From Gamarada debralockiae (taxonomy: Eukaryota > Ascomycota > Leotiomycetes > Helotiales > Hyphodiscaceae): a DNA stretch of 33,454 nucleotides. Location of the stretch: assembly GCA_002803225.1 (NCBI GenBank), contig NXFV01001321.1:1-33454 (forward strand). Direction: 5' to 3'. The position numbers and the translations under genes are program-made. The notes below the pieces were generated by a model. That model saw nothing but the letters and a program-made list of their open reading frames with translations, was not told where the DNA came from and searched no databases. Of the stretch, positions 1-10,234 are shown in pieces. Numbering within the stretch: the first letter of the stretch is position 1; the number at the start of each line of letters is the position of its first letter.

Positions 1-1234
1 CATAAAACCTCTTTGTATAAAAGGAATACTAGTACTGGATCTTCTCTTGATCAACCTCCTCATTAAAGATCTTCTCAAAACGAGCTAATCTTGCTGCTTT
101 TGACCTAGAACGCCTTATATAAAACCTCTTCTTATACGTACGTGCTAATGTCTCTAGAATAGAGAAGTCAGGAGAGTTGCTTAGTAATGTAATTATAAAA
201 AGACCTTCCTTTTCATAGAACTAAACAACCTTCTTAGCTATATAAGCAGAATCCTTATCTTGAACAAGAGTAAGGCCTTGTCGCTGCCATTTTAGATCCG
301 TAAGAAGCTCTTGTAAAATCTTGATATAAGTATTTTGCTCTATCTTCCCTACGTTATTAGAAACCTTATATCAGATTGTCTTCTTAAAGTTGTAGCTAAT
401 AATAACGAAGATATTTATAAGCTTAAGATGTCCCTCCTCTCGCGCAGCTGCTTTCTCGTCCTTTGATATAACCTTCTTAAGTTAAACATTCTCTTTTGCG
501 TACTTATAGTCCTTCCCAATAAGTCTCTTGATACGAGAGGTATCTTGTTGAGCTACACTAAAGTGAAACTCATTACAAAAAGCATAGTCTTTCTAATCTA
601 TAGAGTATAGTCTCTTTAGGAGCTAAATATCGATCTAATTAAGCCGCTAGTCTGCCTCTTTCCTTGTCAACTCCTTCTCCTCTTCTCGTACAAAGCTCCC
701 AAGACCCTCATCTCTCTTACAATGTTGTTGTATTGTCTGTGGCTCAATAGTAGAGAGTCTCGTGGGCTTGAAATGTCGTGTCTTAAGGAGATCTATACTA
801 GTAGCCTCTACTATATCAAGCCAAGGCTCATTCTTCTTTTCGGGAGGTATATTTAAATCAACGAGATAATTGTGTATTGCTTGTGTATCCTGACGTGTAA
901 TCGATCGCAAAGGAGCTCGAGGATCTAGTTCTTGACTCTCTAAGTAGTAGTAAAGCATTCAGACTTACTTTGACTTAAGAAGATTAGTTTGTACACGGGG
1001 AGGGACGCTAGTTACATCGCGGATCTCTTCTTGAGTAAATGAGATACTCTTCTTTTGCGCAATCGCCTTGCAAACAAAGACTCTAGTGCGCTAAGGGGTC
1101 TTATACTAGCCTTAAGAGAAAGAGAGCTCTAGAGGAAGAGTAAAATGCTTAGCTCGGGACTTGCGGACGCGTTTTGGTGTAGTAATTGTAACAGGATCGG
1201 TCTGGCACGCAACTGATGCGTATTTGCGCTTCAT
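1..1234 (-). pseudogene. RIP-decayed Tc1/mariner-type transposase, left-truncated by the window
   Basis: Read on the minus strand from an ATG at 1234, one frame gives a transposase-like protein interrupted by about a dozen stops. A basic N-terminal segment comes first, then a helix-turn-helix-like region, an open 103-codon stretch (958-647), and the catalytic part. The likely first Asp lies in FCNEFHFSV or just before it, the second in VQDKDSAYIAKK, and the C-terminal motif reads SPDFSILE, like the SPDLxPIE of Tc1/mariner enzymes. There are about 32 residues between the second Asp and the final Glu, close to D34E. The stops TAA, TAG and TGA sit where CAA, CAG, CGA or TGG are expected, so all can arise from C-to-T or G-to-A changes, the signature of RIP. 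The stretch is AT-rich compared with neighbouring genes. No terminal inverted repeat pair can be confirmed because the other end lies outside the window. Confidence 0.85.
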
Positions 1235-2424
1235 TCTGGGCTAAATTAGCTATTGTTTTGGTTGTTCTAGGACCTAAATACGCGTTTTTGGTATGGTGGT
1301 CTGTGCCCTCAAATCGGCAACTTCCCACCCACATTGAGAGTTCCCTTAAGCTTCATGGACCAGATTCCCGGAAGGGACAATACTGTACGTCAGTCGAATT
1401 TTCTTGGCAACTGGACGCGGAAACTTTGTTTCAAGCATTTGAATCAAAGTCAGTTATGATCCGTGGCTGGCCGCACCAAGCTTGTTAATAAATGCCGTTG
1501 AGTTCGTTCCTTGGGGGTTCTACTTACTGTACTGTATCCAAGCATTGTGGGTTGCTGTGGCTGGTTAGCTCGTTCATTAGGAACAACCTTGTCCAAAAAG
1601 TTTCATCAAAATCAACAAGCGAAATTAACGTTCTGTTTCGGGACTGCCAGAAGATCAGTTGGCACCTGCTTTTCCCATTTGAGTATCCTAATCTTATCAT
1701 GACCTGAGCGGAGGATGTGCGCGTACAGACCCTGGTGGCTCTCGAAATCTTCGTGGGAGTCGGGGTCTTTCCCCACGATGTGTTCTCCATTCTCTTTTTT
1801 CGGCTTTCCATCTCATCTACCTATGTCCTTCTGATTCTCATATTTGCAGCGTCTGCGGCGTTGACTTGTTCCCTTATTTGGCTGAGCCTTTGATTCACTC
1901 ATTTCATAGCTGCCTGACCGTTGTCTTTCTATGATTTTTAATTCAGTAATACTCTACGCAGACACGCCCCCGCGTTTTGAGGTCGGTCTGCAAATTAACG
2001 AGGTAGTACTGCAGATTGCTAATTCTTCATAGGATTTCTCCAACACATTCAAAGCTTTCAATCATCCCAACCGACTCTCCTGCAGCTCTCCTGCAGCTCT
2101 CCAACCGGTCCGGGTTTGACCCAGGCCGTACAGCGCGGTCGAGGTCATCCATCATAATTGAGTTGGGCAAGTTCAGCTCCCAATCAGTTTGAAATTAATT
2201 CCTAAGCATACTACATACCCTCCGCCCACGATTGGCGGCTATCGAGTCCTCACGATGTCAAACAGCACATATAATGACACACCGTCGGACGAAACTAGGC
2301 AAGCGAATCGAGCTGCGCCAGAGTTTATTATCGACAGCTGCCTTGGTCAAGGGCTGTGTTATGACGCGTGGAAGACAAAGCTTGAGAGTGCGAAGCATCA
2401 TTGGAACAAGAGTCTAAAAGATAC
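1235..2424. other. Intergenic, no supported gene
   Basis: I see no convincing coding region. Open frames here overlap on both strands and lack protein-like composition. The left part probably holds the unseen terminal repeat of the adjacent transposon. The right part is the likely promoter and 5' leader of the gene starting at 2425 and includes a short tandem repeat at 2075-2102. An in-frame alternative first exon beginning at the ATG at 2255 is possible (see the next gene). Confidence 0.5.
2075..2102. repeat. Short tandem repeat, 11-nt unit, about 2.5 copies
   Basis: The unit CTCTCCTGCAG is repeated head to tail about two and a half times, containing two PstI-like CTGCAG palindromes 11 nt apart. 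It lies 150-350 nt upstream of the candidate starts of the following gene. Such CT-rich tracts are common in fungal promoters; no function is assigned. Confidence 0.6.
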
Positions 2425-4329
2425 ATGGTCTTCAGAGAGTACGAGTTCTTCAGACCCGAGATAGAACAGCTGTGCAAGTCCAATCCGCACAAAGTTGTAC
2501 TGCGACGTCTTAAGGCGAAGGAGAACTGGCTCAAACGTGGGAGCAGTCTCAATGAGGAGGAGAAAGGATTTATACAAAGTGAGAACGAGAAAAGGATTAG
2601 GGAAGGGAGACGCTTCACACAAGACGCAAGGTATGTCGCTTTTGGGCTATTGCCTTGCTACGACTATAGCCCCATCCACTGATATTTACTCCGTAGTGAG
2701 CGCACTTTCGATAAATATTGCCAAAGATGGGGGATCAACCCCTTTAAGGGCACACCATCTGTGATCAATACCCCAAATACTTCCACGGAGTTAACGATTG
2801 GTAGCCTCACACTGGACACCAATTTCAGGCATGAAGTGGGCCCCGTAAATAGATTGCCTACGACGACACGTCCTTCCCAGTCCTCCGGAGCAGACTACAG
2901 TGCAGCTGCTAGCCTCTTCGACCACGATTTCTCTGTGGCCACCCATGATACCTCACACACCACAGTGCCCAACTTCTCTCACAAGAATTTAACGAATTCC
3001 AGTCACGCAGGGGTCGAGGTGTCTTCCCAATTTGTACGAAAATCCGCCAAGAATAATGGGATACTCCCAGAGGCCGATTGTTCCGATTCTGTCCAGCGTT
3101 GGAATGACGACAACTTGACCATGTTTCTTTCCAACCTCCACGGGATGGGCTCTACCCTGCCACACATCGACTTTCATGGTCCAACACAATACAATGATTT
3201 CGATGGCCAGAATAACAACCTGCCAGCAAGCTGGGACGCGACTCCAAACCAGGGATGGGATTATTCATATTCTAGTAACAATACTGATGGTGCTGTATTG
3301 CCTCTCCCTCAAGTAATATATTCCTCATATTGATATTTAATAGCTTTACAACAAGGAGACGCGGATTCAGGCTTTCCATTTGACGAAGCGAGTGTCTCGA
3401 TGGATTACGAATCTCCTCGGCAAGATGTCACCCTTGGAGAACGTGCGCACTCATCCACGATTTGCCTACGGGGGCTTCCAAGTCCAAATATTGGATACTT
3501 CACAACAGGTAGTGGCAAAGAATCAGAGAGGGGGGATAAGGATGATATAGCCGTCTTTGAAAACGCTGCACATGCGTGGCGAAGTAAGCTTTTTTACGTA
3601 GTTTTCTATTGTCTAGCTGTGTCTGACTATCTCAAAGGTGATGCTCAATCCATTTCAAACACTGGATACACACAGACATTCCTCCGGGAACCTACTATTT
3701 CTTCTACATTGCCACAGGGTGCAGCATCGTGGGGGCCGCCGGCCACAGAACAACATCACGATGCATCGGGCCCTGACAACGACACCGAAATGCTTGACTT
3801 GGATTATGGGTCAACTTCGGGAAGTAGCCATGTCGACGAGAATCAACAAGTACGACTGGGCCGAAACCAAAAGGGGCCTGCCCCGGCCCCCGTTTTACCT
3901 CTCGCAAAACTGGCCCGCCTCAAGGGAAAGCTAAGGGCCAAGGAGGCAGAATTACAAAAGGCCAAAGAGGATATACAGTCATTGACAGCTCTCCTGCGTA
4001 GGCCAGCAACTTCCAGCGACGGCTCACACTGCAGCTGCCGCGGAAGCAGTCCAGGACCATCCCGCATTACTTCTCCTGCAGCCGACGTAGGACCAGCTCC
4101 TGGCAAAGAGCAGCGTGTTATTGAAAAGAGGGGAGGGTTGTTGAAGAGATTGGGACGGAAACTGAGCAAGAACTCTCTGAAGGACTCTCATCAGCATTCA
4201 GAGAATTCGCGCAAAGACGCTGTCCCGCCGGTTCCATCCACGCAGCACCTCGTGGTACGACAGCTGGCTGAGAGCCATGACAAGCATATCGAGCATAAGA
4301 GGGATGATTCAGGTTATGCTTCCATGTAG
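2425..4329 (+). CDS. Hypothetical four-exon protein with basic coiled-coil tail
   Basis: Proposed join: 2425-2630, 2697-3274, 3344-3583, 3638-4329 (571 residues). Intron 1 starts GTATGT and ends CCGTAG. Intron 2 (GTAACA...TAATAG, 69 nt) removes an in-frame TGA at 3331. Intron 3 (GTAAGC...TGAC...AAAG, 54 nt, a multiple of three) removes a hydrophobic stretch that would otherwise mimic a membrane segment. The N-terminal 90 residues are charged and helical, ending near DKYCQRWGINPFKG. The middle is Ser/Thr/Asn-rich and probably disordered. A coiled coil follows (LKGKLRAKEAELQKAKED), then a basic stretch (LLKRLGRKLSKNSLK) and the terminus DDSGYASM. No family is recognised. The start is uncertain: an upstream exon from the ATG at 2255 could be joined through a 50-nt intron (2346-2395) with a weak GTCAAG donor. 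A nuclear or adaptor role would be guesswork. Confidence 0.6.
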
Positions 4330-4660
4330 TCGAAGGCCCGATCCATAGGGGCTAGCACCGATACCAAGTAGGGCGCTCTTGGAAGTGGTTGGATCTTTAG
4401 GAGAGGCTTGCCGGGTTGGGGCTCGGGGGGTTTTTCTTTCTTTTTTTTGTCCCCGTTTTATGAGGAGTTTCAAGTGTAACGGTTTATGTTTGTTGGTCTC
4501 GCCCCCAAAATTACTTCCGATATCAACATTTGACGCATCTAGGATAATTTCATATGGGCAATAGGACTACAAGGCGGTTGACCTGGTCTGGAGTCTAAAG
4601 TTCGACATGCCCTCATCAGCTATACACTTTATCTGGCGTTACCTTGGAATTGAAGTACGG

Positions 4661-4700
4661 GATAGGTTTCGGATAGATTTCGGATAGACTTGGGACTTGG
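4661..4700. repeat. Short degenerate tandem repeat (GGATAG/TTTCGGATAGA)
   Basis: Three successive copies of a GGATAG-containing unit spaced 12-13 nt apart (GATAGGTTTC, GGATAGATTT, CGGATAGACT). They are GATA-type motifs (core GATA), but no gene lies close downstream, so binding by a GATA factor is only a possibility. Confidence 0.4.
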
Positions 4701-5524
4701 TTGGACTTTGGCTGGACTGCGAAGTCATGGTGTACCAAGAAGGCGTTCAAAAGTATCAAACACTGTAGTTCTCTAGCTCTAATACGTCGTTGAGCCGCCC
4801 CTGCGACATTCGTCCTGTATATTTCAACAACAGGGCCGGGAAGAAGTTGGAGGTTAAACAAGCATATTGTAATAATAATGTACAATCCCAAGATCTCAGA
4901 AGATAGGGGTAAAATTATGGAGTTTCTTGTCTTGGGAAGGGTGTTGGCGGAGGTGATATGTTGAACGTCTGGTATTCCTCACAGATCTTCGCCAGAGGAG
5001 TTCAGAAAAGTGCTGTTTGCTCCAAGATCAGACAATAAACTGCTTATTTCAACTCATTTTTTACTCGTTCTATACATTCGCCGAGGTATGTCCAGAGATG
5101 ATATTAGCTTTCTAGACACTTAGTCCATCAAGCGACAAACGCTCTGCTCAATCTATGATTTGCAGGCAATTTCTTTGAACCGTCCCTGCCAACAGAGGAG
5201 TCTACATCGTGCATTGAGAAATAGGCAAACCGGCTGACTTACGCGTTGTCACGCAGAGACCTGGCTGTTCTGGGTAAGTTGCTGAAGGTCAAGCCGAGAG
5301 CAGATCCAGCATGCTGACAGATAAATTTCAACATTGGAAGATGCATCCCTGCATTAAAGCCCCATTAATATCCCCGGCGCGCCCTCTTCCCTGAACATAA
5401 ACTATTATCTTTAATTCTGAAAATTAAGCAACAAGTCGTACACATTGTATCTATCCCTCGCTCCTTCCCATCTACATCTCCCTTCTCAACTCGCCCCCAC
5501 AACACAGCCATCTTATCGAAAACA

Positions 5525-5556
5525 ATGCCCCTCGCCCGTGGTCTTATTGTAAGTAG
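5525..5556 (+). other. Orphan candidate first exon (start codon plus donor)
   Basis: After a CT-rich leader typical of highly expressed fungal genes, ATG at 5525 in the context CGAAAACAATG opens MPLARGLI and is followed at 5549 by GTAAGT, a consensus donor. The reading continues unspliced for 43 codons. I found no downstream exon in the next kilobase that fits. The start resembles the N-terminus of ribosomal protein S27 homologues, but eight residues cannot prove that. It may be a duplicated promoter and first exon, or chance. Confidence 0.2.
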
Positions 5557-7005
5557 TACAAGAAAAGGGACTGTCATCCACACAGTTGTAGTATTTCGCT
5601 GGATCTCCCTTCACGCGGCAGACAAACAAGTAGTCATCAACACACTGGTGCACGACTCATGAGATTGCAGCTGTGTCTCGGTATCGGTGTGTGAGATTGA
5701 AATTGCGGTGATGAGGCAACCGAATGCAAGTGCTGAGAGGCAGGACCTTGACCATCGTGTCTTCTGCTCAGTGGGTGGCTGGTGAAATCTATGACAATTG
5801 TCTGTTAATCCAGCATAGGAGAAGGATGAACCTCTCCTCACAGTCGTGTGGTTGAAAAGAACTGGAAAAAGAGGTCTGGCCTGAACTTCTGAGAGATTAC
5901 TTTGCCTCGAATGGCCAAGTGGGATTTGGGAAGCAATGCGAAGTTTTATATCACTCCATCGCAATTGATAGAGCTCTTCTCAGAAATCACTGAGTGGTGC
6001 AGACTTGTTAATTTGCTGGTTCTGTTCGATCACGTTCGTTTCTTATGTCCACAAGACCGCAATCTATGTAGTACTCAAGGACCAGATGATGTAGAGGATT
6101 TCATGGTTGGAGCCGGGAGCGCTGGTGGGAGCCGGGCTGGAAAGGGGAACACAAAGAGTCGGCAAGGGTCTGGACCAACTGTCCAAGCCTCACTTGTGTT
6201 CAGCGTTCTTACTCAATATCTGGCTTGTACTGCCAGCGGAGGTTCTGCGGATTGCCTGGATTTGCAATTTATTTGGTAGGGAGAAAATAGCTTGGAAAGG
6301 TAATGTATACATTCGATCAAGGAGAAGATTCTTTTGGAAACTAAATGTCAAATCTCCCTTCCATGAATCTTTCAAAGAAACCATAATCCTACAGCTTCTT
6401 CTGCTCTTGACGTTATCATCAAGTAATCAAGTACTACTTCTTGCAGCGGTCTTGGTTCGAGGCCAAAAGACTCTCCGGACGACTAATGCACCAGCAAAAC
6501 TAAAGTTTGAACTACGAGATTCTACTTTCTCTTGTTTACACTAAGATACATCCTACCTTTTTTAACTCTGCTAGTGTGCTGAGGACGGGGAACTAGAAAT
6601 ATATGGCCCATATGCAGTGGATGTGGTCAGCTGTCAGAATTAGTTGTATTTTTGTCCCCCTATATGTCGCCCGTTAATTCGGAGTAAGGTACAGCGAAGA
6701 GTATTGTCACTACCAGCAGCCAGCTTGCATTTCGTTGGACACCTAGACACCTAGACATGTAGTACAACCTGACCAAATTCCTTGTTGATAGGGATGAGCG
6801 TAGCGCTTCTATTGGCTCTAGTGTAGATCAACGACGATATAAGGAATTGCTGGACAAAGGGGCAGTTCCAACATCACCATCTAACTGGAGTTGTGACTAC
6901 GATAGTATTGTAGGGAGCATCATAGCAATTGTTACTTGTCAAAAATGAGAAGCTAAGTTACGAAGATCAAACCACCGTAGACTGCCTGGTAGCCTCAGAC
7001 ACTTC

Positions 7006-8467
7006 TCAACCACTACCATGGCTGTACATGCACTGATCATCATTACAATCCCCGCCATTCCGCAGGCGAAAGCACACGCCTTGCCTAGCAATGTACCACT
7101 GCGCATCATATTCCGCTGGACTCAGCGGTCTCTGGTACTCATGATTGCGTTTGCACGAACTCACCGCACAATCCGCACGCAGATAGTGCCAACTGCACAA
7201 ATTGAGCTTCTTCATCTTAGTAACCACACTTTCATCTACACTCAAAACCTTGTCGATACGCTTCCCGGCGCTATTGCGTTTAATTGGCCGTAGTCGAGCA
7301 GAGTTGCTAACTGACTTCTCTTGAGTTGGAGACGGGGATGCCAGAATCAAGTCTACGTTTTGTTGAATTGTAGCTGGTGATGGGAGTCCATTCTTCCCGT
7401 ATGCAGAGGATGGTACCGCTCGAGCCGAAGCAAAGAGTGGCTCGAAGATACCTGTTGTCCGAAACCCCAGATCACCCATGTCAGGTCGAATAGCTCCTGC
7501 CGAGAGAAGTGTGATGCGCTCAGAAAATGACGGTTGGGCTGCGTATTGTCTGAGAACTGGGACGTACCCTGCGTCGTGGCAACAGGCTAGGAGTATATGC
7601 TGGCATTGATGATTACCGACGTAGAAACTAAGAACCTCTGTAGTGCATACACTGTCAGTTGGAGAAAGCAAGGCGCTTTATGGTGCTACTTACCACGCAG
7701 TTTGTTGTCGGCTTCTTCCTTGCCAGGGCCAACATCAACGAAATCAACCAGAGGATAACGCCTCGAGAAACCGATCCAAAACTGGACCATCTCCACAACA
7801 GAACCCAACTTCTTGTCTCGCACACACGCTTGTGCCACTCCACTCAAGTTGGCGTAAGCCTTTACCATGACCGGAACTGTCTTGGCGTCTTCGATGGCAG
7901 GACCGAGAGACGACAAGTGCTGTCTAACTTTTGCCATGAACTTATCTGCTGCAGCTTGGCCACCTAGCACACCACGAGATAGAAATTTCTCATGAAACTA
8001 GACGCACTATCAGGCCTGCATCAAAGTGGAAGTTTTCGCTCGCCTTACCAGGTAGATATCTGCATCTGCATCGATTAACACTAGCACAAACCGTGCTTGT
8101 TCCTGCGTGCAAAGAATTAACCAGGAGGAAATACTGCGGAGTAAATAGAATACCATTCCCGACAACCGTTCGCGCAACGTGCCAGCTTTGTCCTGCCATC
8201 CACGGCGTGCCTCCTTCTCGCTCTCCAAATCGGCCTCGAGGACCGAAACTTCATGCGCCCGTTCCCTCGTCACATTATCCAGCTGTATTGTCACTGCATC
8301 CAACTTCGCAAGAACTTCCTGGACATGGGAATATACGTAAGTAATTTCTCAGACAAGGCTGCGCGAAGACGTACTTCAACCAAAGCATCTCGCTTGCTCT
8401 CCACCAACCGAAGCTCCTGAAACCGAGCCTGATAGTCGTCCTTCCCTTGAAGTACAGGGGGAGTCAT
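7006..8467 (-). CDS. Tandem CCCH zinc-finger protein with N-terminal coiled coil
   Basis: Five exons on the minus strand: 8467-8375, 8318-8154, 8102-8049, 7997-7694, 7637-7006, giving 415 residues. The introns are 51-56 nt with GTACGT, GTATTC, GTAAGG and GTAAGT donors; intron 4 has AACTGAC before its acceptor. Residues 1-86 are charged heptad-like coiled coil. FVLVLIDADADIYL (about 91-104) begins the fungal domain that usually reads FVLVLIDGDG and precedes CCCH fingers (I believe Pfam DUF7923). A hydrophobic segment LLACCHDAGYVPVL and strands such as RITLL follow. Two C-terminal fingers are complete: C353-x8-C362-x4-C367-x3-H371 and C394-x8-C403-x4-C408-x3-H412. Family knowledge suggests an RNA- or nucleic-acid-binding role; the exact function is unknown. 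The protein ends three residues after the last zinc ligand. In the acidic motif the usual DGD is replaced by DADAD. The start is the first ATG in frame, with the coiled coil beginning at once. Confidence 0.85.
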
Positions 8468-8830
8468 AGCTATCGACCATTATACAACATTACATGGAAG
8501 AAGTTCACGATTTGAGAGTGCGAAGGCTTTTCAGACAGCCGTCTCGTAAGATGTGATCACGCGACAAATTAGCGCGACGCAGAAAGCTGTACGTCTACGC
8601 CACTCAACATCGCACACGTTCTCTGTGTAACGCTTGCCAAAACATGATCGTGGATGATACATATCCTGCAGATTTGTTTTAAGGTTGGCTCACTCGAGTT
8701 TTATAGACGCTTCAGAAGTAGGCGAAATAAGTAAGAGCAAGACTCGACATATAGGAACGCACTTAGAATTTCTAGCTATGATGAGAAGCTCACTGGAGGC
8801 GTGGATTTCACATGGAACATTGACTTAATT
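8468..8830. other. Intergenic, promoter of the CCCH gene
   Basis: The stretch lies between the start of the CCCH gene (transcribed leftwards) and the 3' end of the next decayed gene on the same strand. No coding frame or clear repeat was seen. Confidence 0.5.
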
Positions 8831-9237
8831 CTATTCAAACAGCCTTTCAGAGTGAACCCAGTTTTGATTTGCGGATCCTATCAACTCTCCAAAGCCTGAA
8901 AAATATAGCAAGCTACCATATCCCAATCCGCCATTCACCACAACCCCAAAGCCCGACTTCGACTCCGCGTCAAATATCACCCCCTTAGACCCACATTCTC
9001 CTTGCAAGCCTATCTGAACACATCCTGGCGACGGAGTGCAAAAGTCAATCGGACCAGCCTCCTGTCAAATCTGGTACACCTGTACAATCGCCTGTAGGAT
9101 TAGGGAGCCCCCGCAATAAGCACCGAAGGGAAGAAGGCAGGCGCAGGATGGAGGAGAGCCCTGTGCGACAGGCGTGGCGTTGATGAAGGATAATAATGCT
9201 AGGAGGGTGAGAGGATAAGCGAGATGATCTTGAACAT
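8831..9237 (-). pseudogene. Broken gene for a small secreted cysteine-rich protein
   Basis: On the minus strand an ATG at 9237 opens a hydrophobic leader (MFKIISLIL) that runs into a stop after 12 codons. One base out of frame the leader continues as LTLLALLSFINATPVAQG, a textbook signal-peptide h-region and cleavage zone, so a single-base deletion is the likely lesion. The second frame then runs through a Cys-rich segment (CACLLPFGAYCGG), meets one TGA, and continues in the same frame through FCTPSPGC, LQGECGS and a Gly-rich tail to the stop at 8831. The intact form would be about 135 residues with at least seven cysteines. That layout fits secreted fungal proteins of the effector/cell-surface type, but no named family is recognised. 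With a frameshift and a nonsense codon it is probably non-functional, unless unannotated splicing rescues it. Confidence 0.55.
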
Positions 9238-10234
9238 TGTAAGAAGAGTTTTTTGATAAGCAGCATTTGGCTGACACTTCCTTGTTATCAGCGAATGTTA
9301 TCAATCGGAATTACGTTTATTGATGTCTGCCTGAGATATTCCCTCTGAGAAGTATACTTCCGGTATTGAGGTTGAGGGATAGTTGAACTAAAATTATAGA
9401 GAACGCAATACGTATATTTGTAGCCATGATGGGTGCACCAGCGTGGTTTTGAGCTGTCACTACCTTCATGGCAGTGGTGGCATTGGGACTGCTCTATATT
9501 TCATGGCTTTGGAACAAACATCACAAGATTTCGACGATGTACCACCACGCTTGTGTAGGGTGATTCTAGTGTAACAGCATGATGTCATTGCTGTCATCGG
9601 GGTAGAGGTTTTGCCTCTCTGTACTTCATGGCGTTAGAATAAGAAATAAATAAACATCAGAAGACATGAAAGAACATATGGCGTGTGTGAAGAGGGAGTC
9701 ATGTATAACATATCCAAGGCAAGTTCCATGGCTCAGGATTCACTGTCGCCATCTGATTCGACTTTATGGACCCGAAGCCGCGAGACTTGCGCCCCAAGTA
9801 GATCCGAGTGTATCTCGGTTGTGGAAGCTGAAGATGTGGAATCGTCGTGTAACCTATGGCATTCAGACTTCTTCGGTGCAACTACGCCACTTGACACCAC
9901 ATGTTCACTTAGTGTTACACTTCTTCAAACTCAGACGAAAGAAAGACGGCCATATATCGCAGCATGCAGAGACGACCACCACTCGCTCACTCGAGCCTTC
10001 TCACTTAAGACGTAGAAACAATAAGGCAGAGCAAACCACCAAGTTTGGAAAAGAATATCTTTTTCATTGAACCTACTATGAGCCAGCCATCTTCCTAGCG
10101 CAACATAGAAGTATCCTGGTAGAATCACTTCGGAAGAGGCTGTATATCCCAGCATTCACCCCCTCACAGCTTCAAAGTTCACAAACCTTCTCCCGCTACT
10201 GTCCCGTCATCTTTCTCCAAACCCATCCCTCCAC
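9238..10234. other. About 1 kb without a supported gene
   Basis: Two overlapping plus-strand open frames (9666-10070 and 9683-10015) share the same bases; the second is Ser/Thr-rich, but neither shows a recognisable domain, splice structure or signal sequence. A short phrase, TTCATGGC, recurs loosely (near 9463, 9500 and 9626), suggesting old local duplication. No RNA gene was recognised. Confidence 0.4.

Larger units (their letters stand above)
4330..7005. other. 2.7-kb stretch without a supported gene
   Basis: The first few hundred bases are presumably 3' UTR of the preceding gene, including a T-rich run near 4430-4450. A degenerate repeat lies at 4661-4700. At 5400-5560 there is a CT-rich leader followed by a good initiation context and a donor site (described separately), but no matching downstream exon was found. 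Open frames at 5902-6279 and 6107-6544 have no recognisable composition, overlap each other and look accidental. No RNA gene was recognised. Confidence 0.5.

Noticed and set aside
3584..3637. Apparent transmembrane helix (LFYVVFYCLAV) in the gene at 2425-4329
   Set aside because: It lies between GTAAGC and AAAG with a TGAC branch-like site and is a multiple of three, so it is an intron read in frame.
6452..6475. tRNA-like GGTTCGAG segment
   Set aside because: No matching D-arm, anticodon arm or acceptor stem could be laid out around it.
5902..6544. Two overlapping plus-strand open frames (125 and 145 codons)
   Set aside because: No domain, signal peptide or splice structure; the frames overlap each other and composition is not protein-like.
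9666..10070. 134-codon plus-strand frame with an overlapping 110-codon frame
   Set aside because: Neither shows recognisable features; two equally open frames over the same bases suggest chance.
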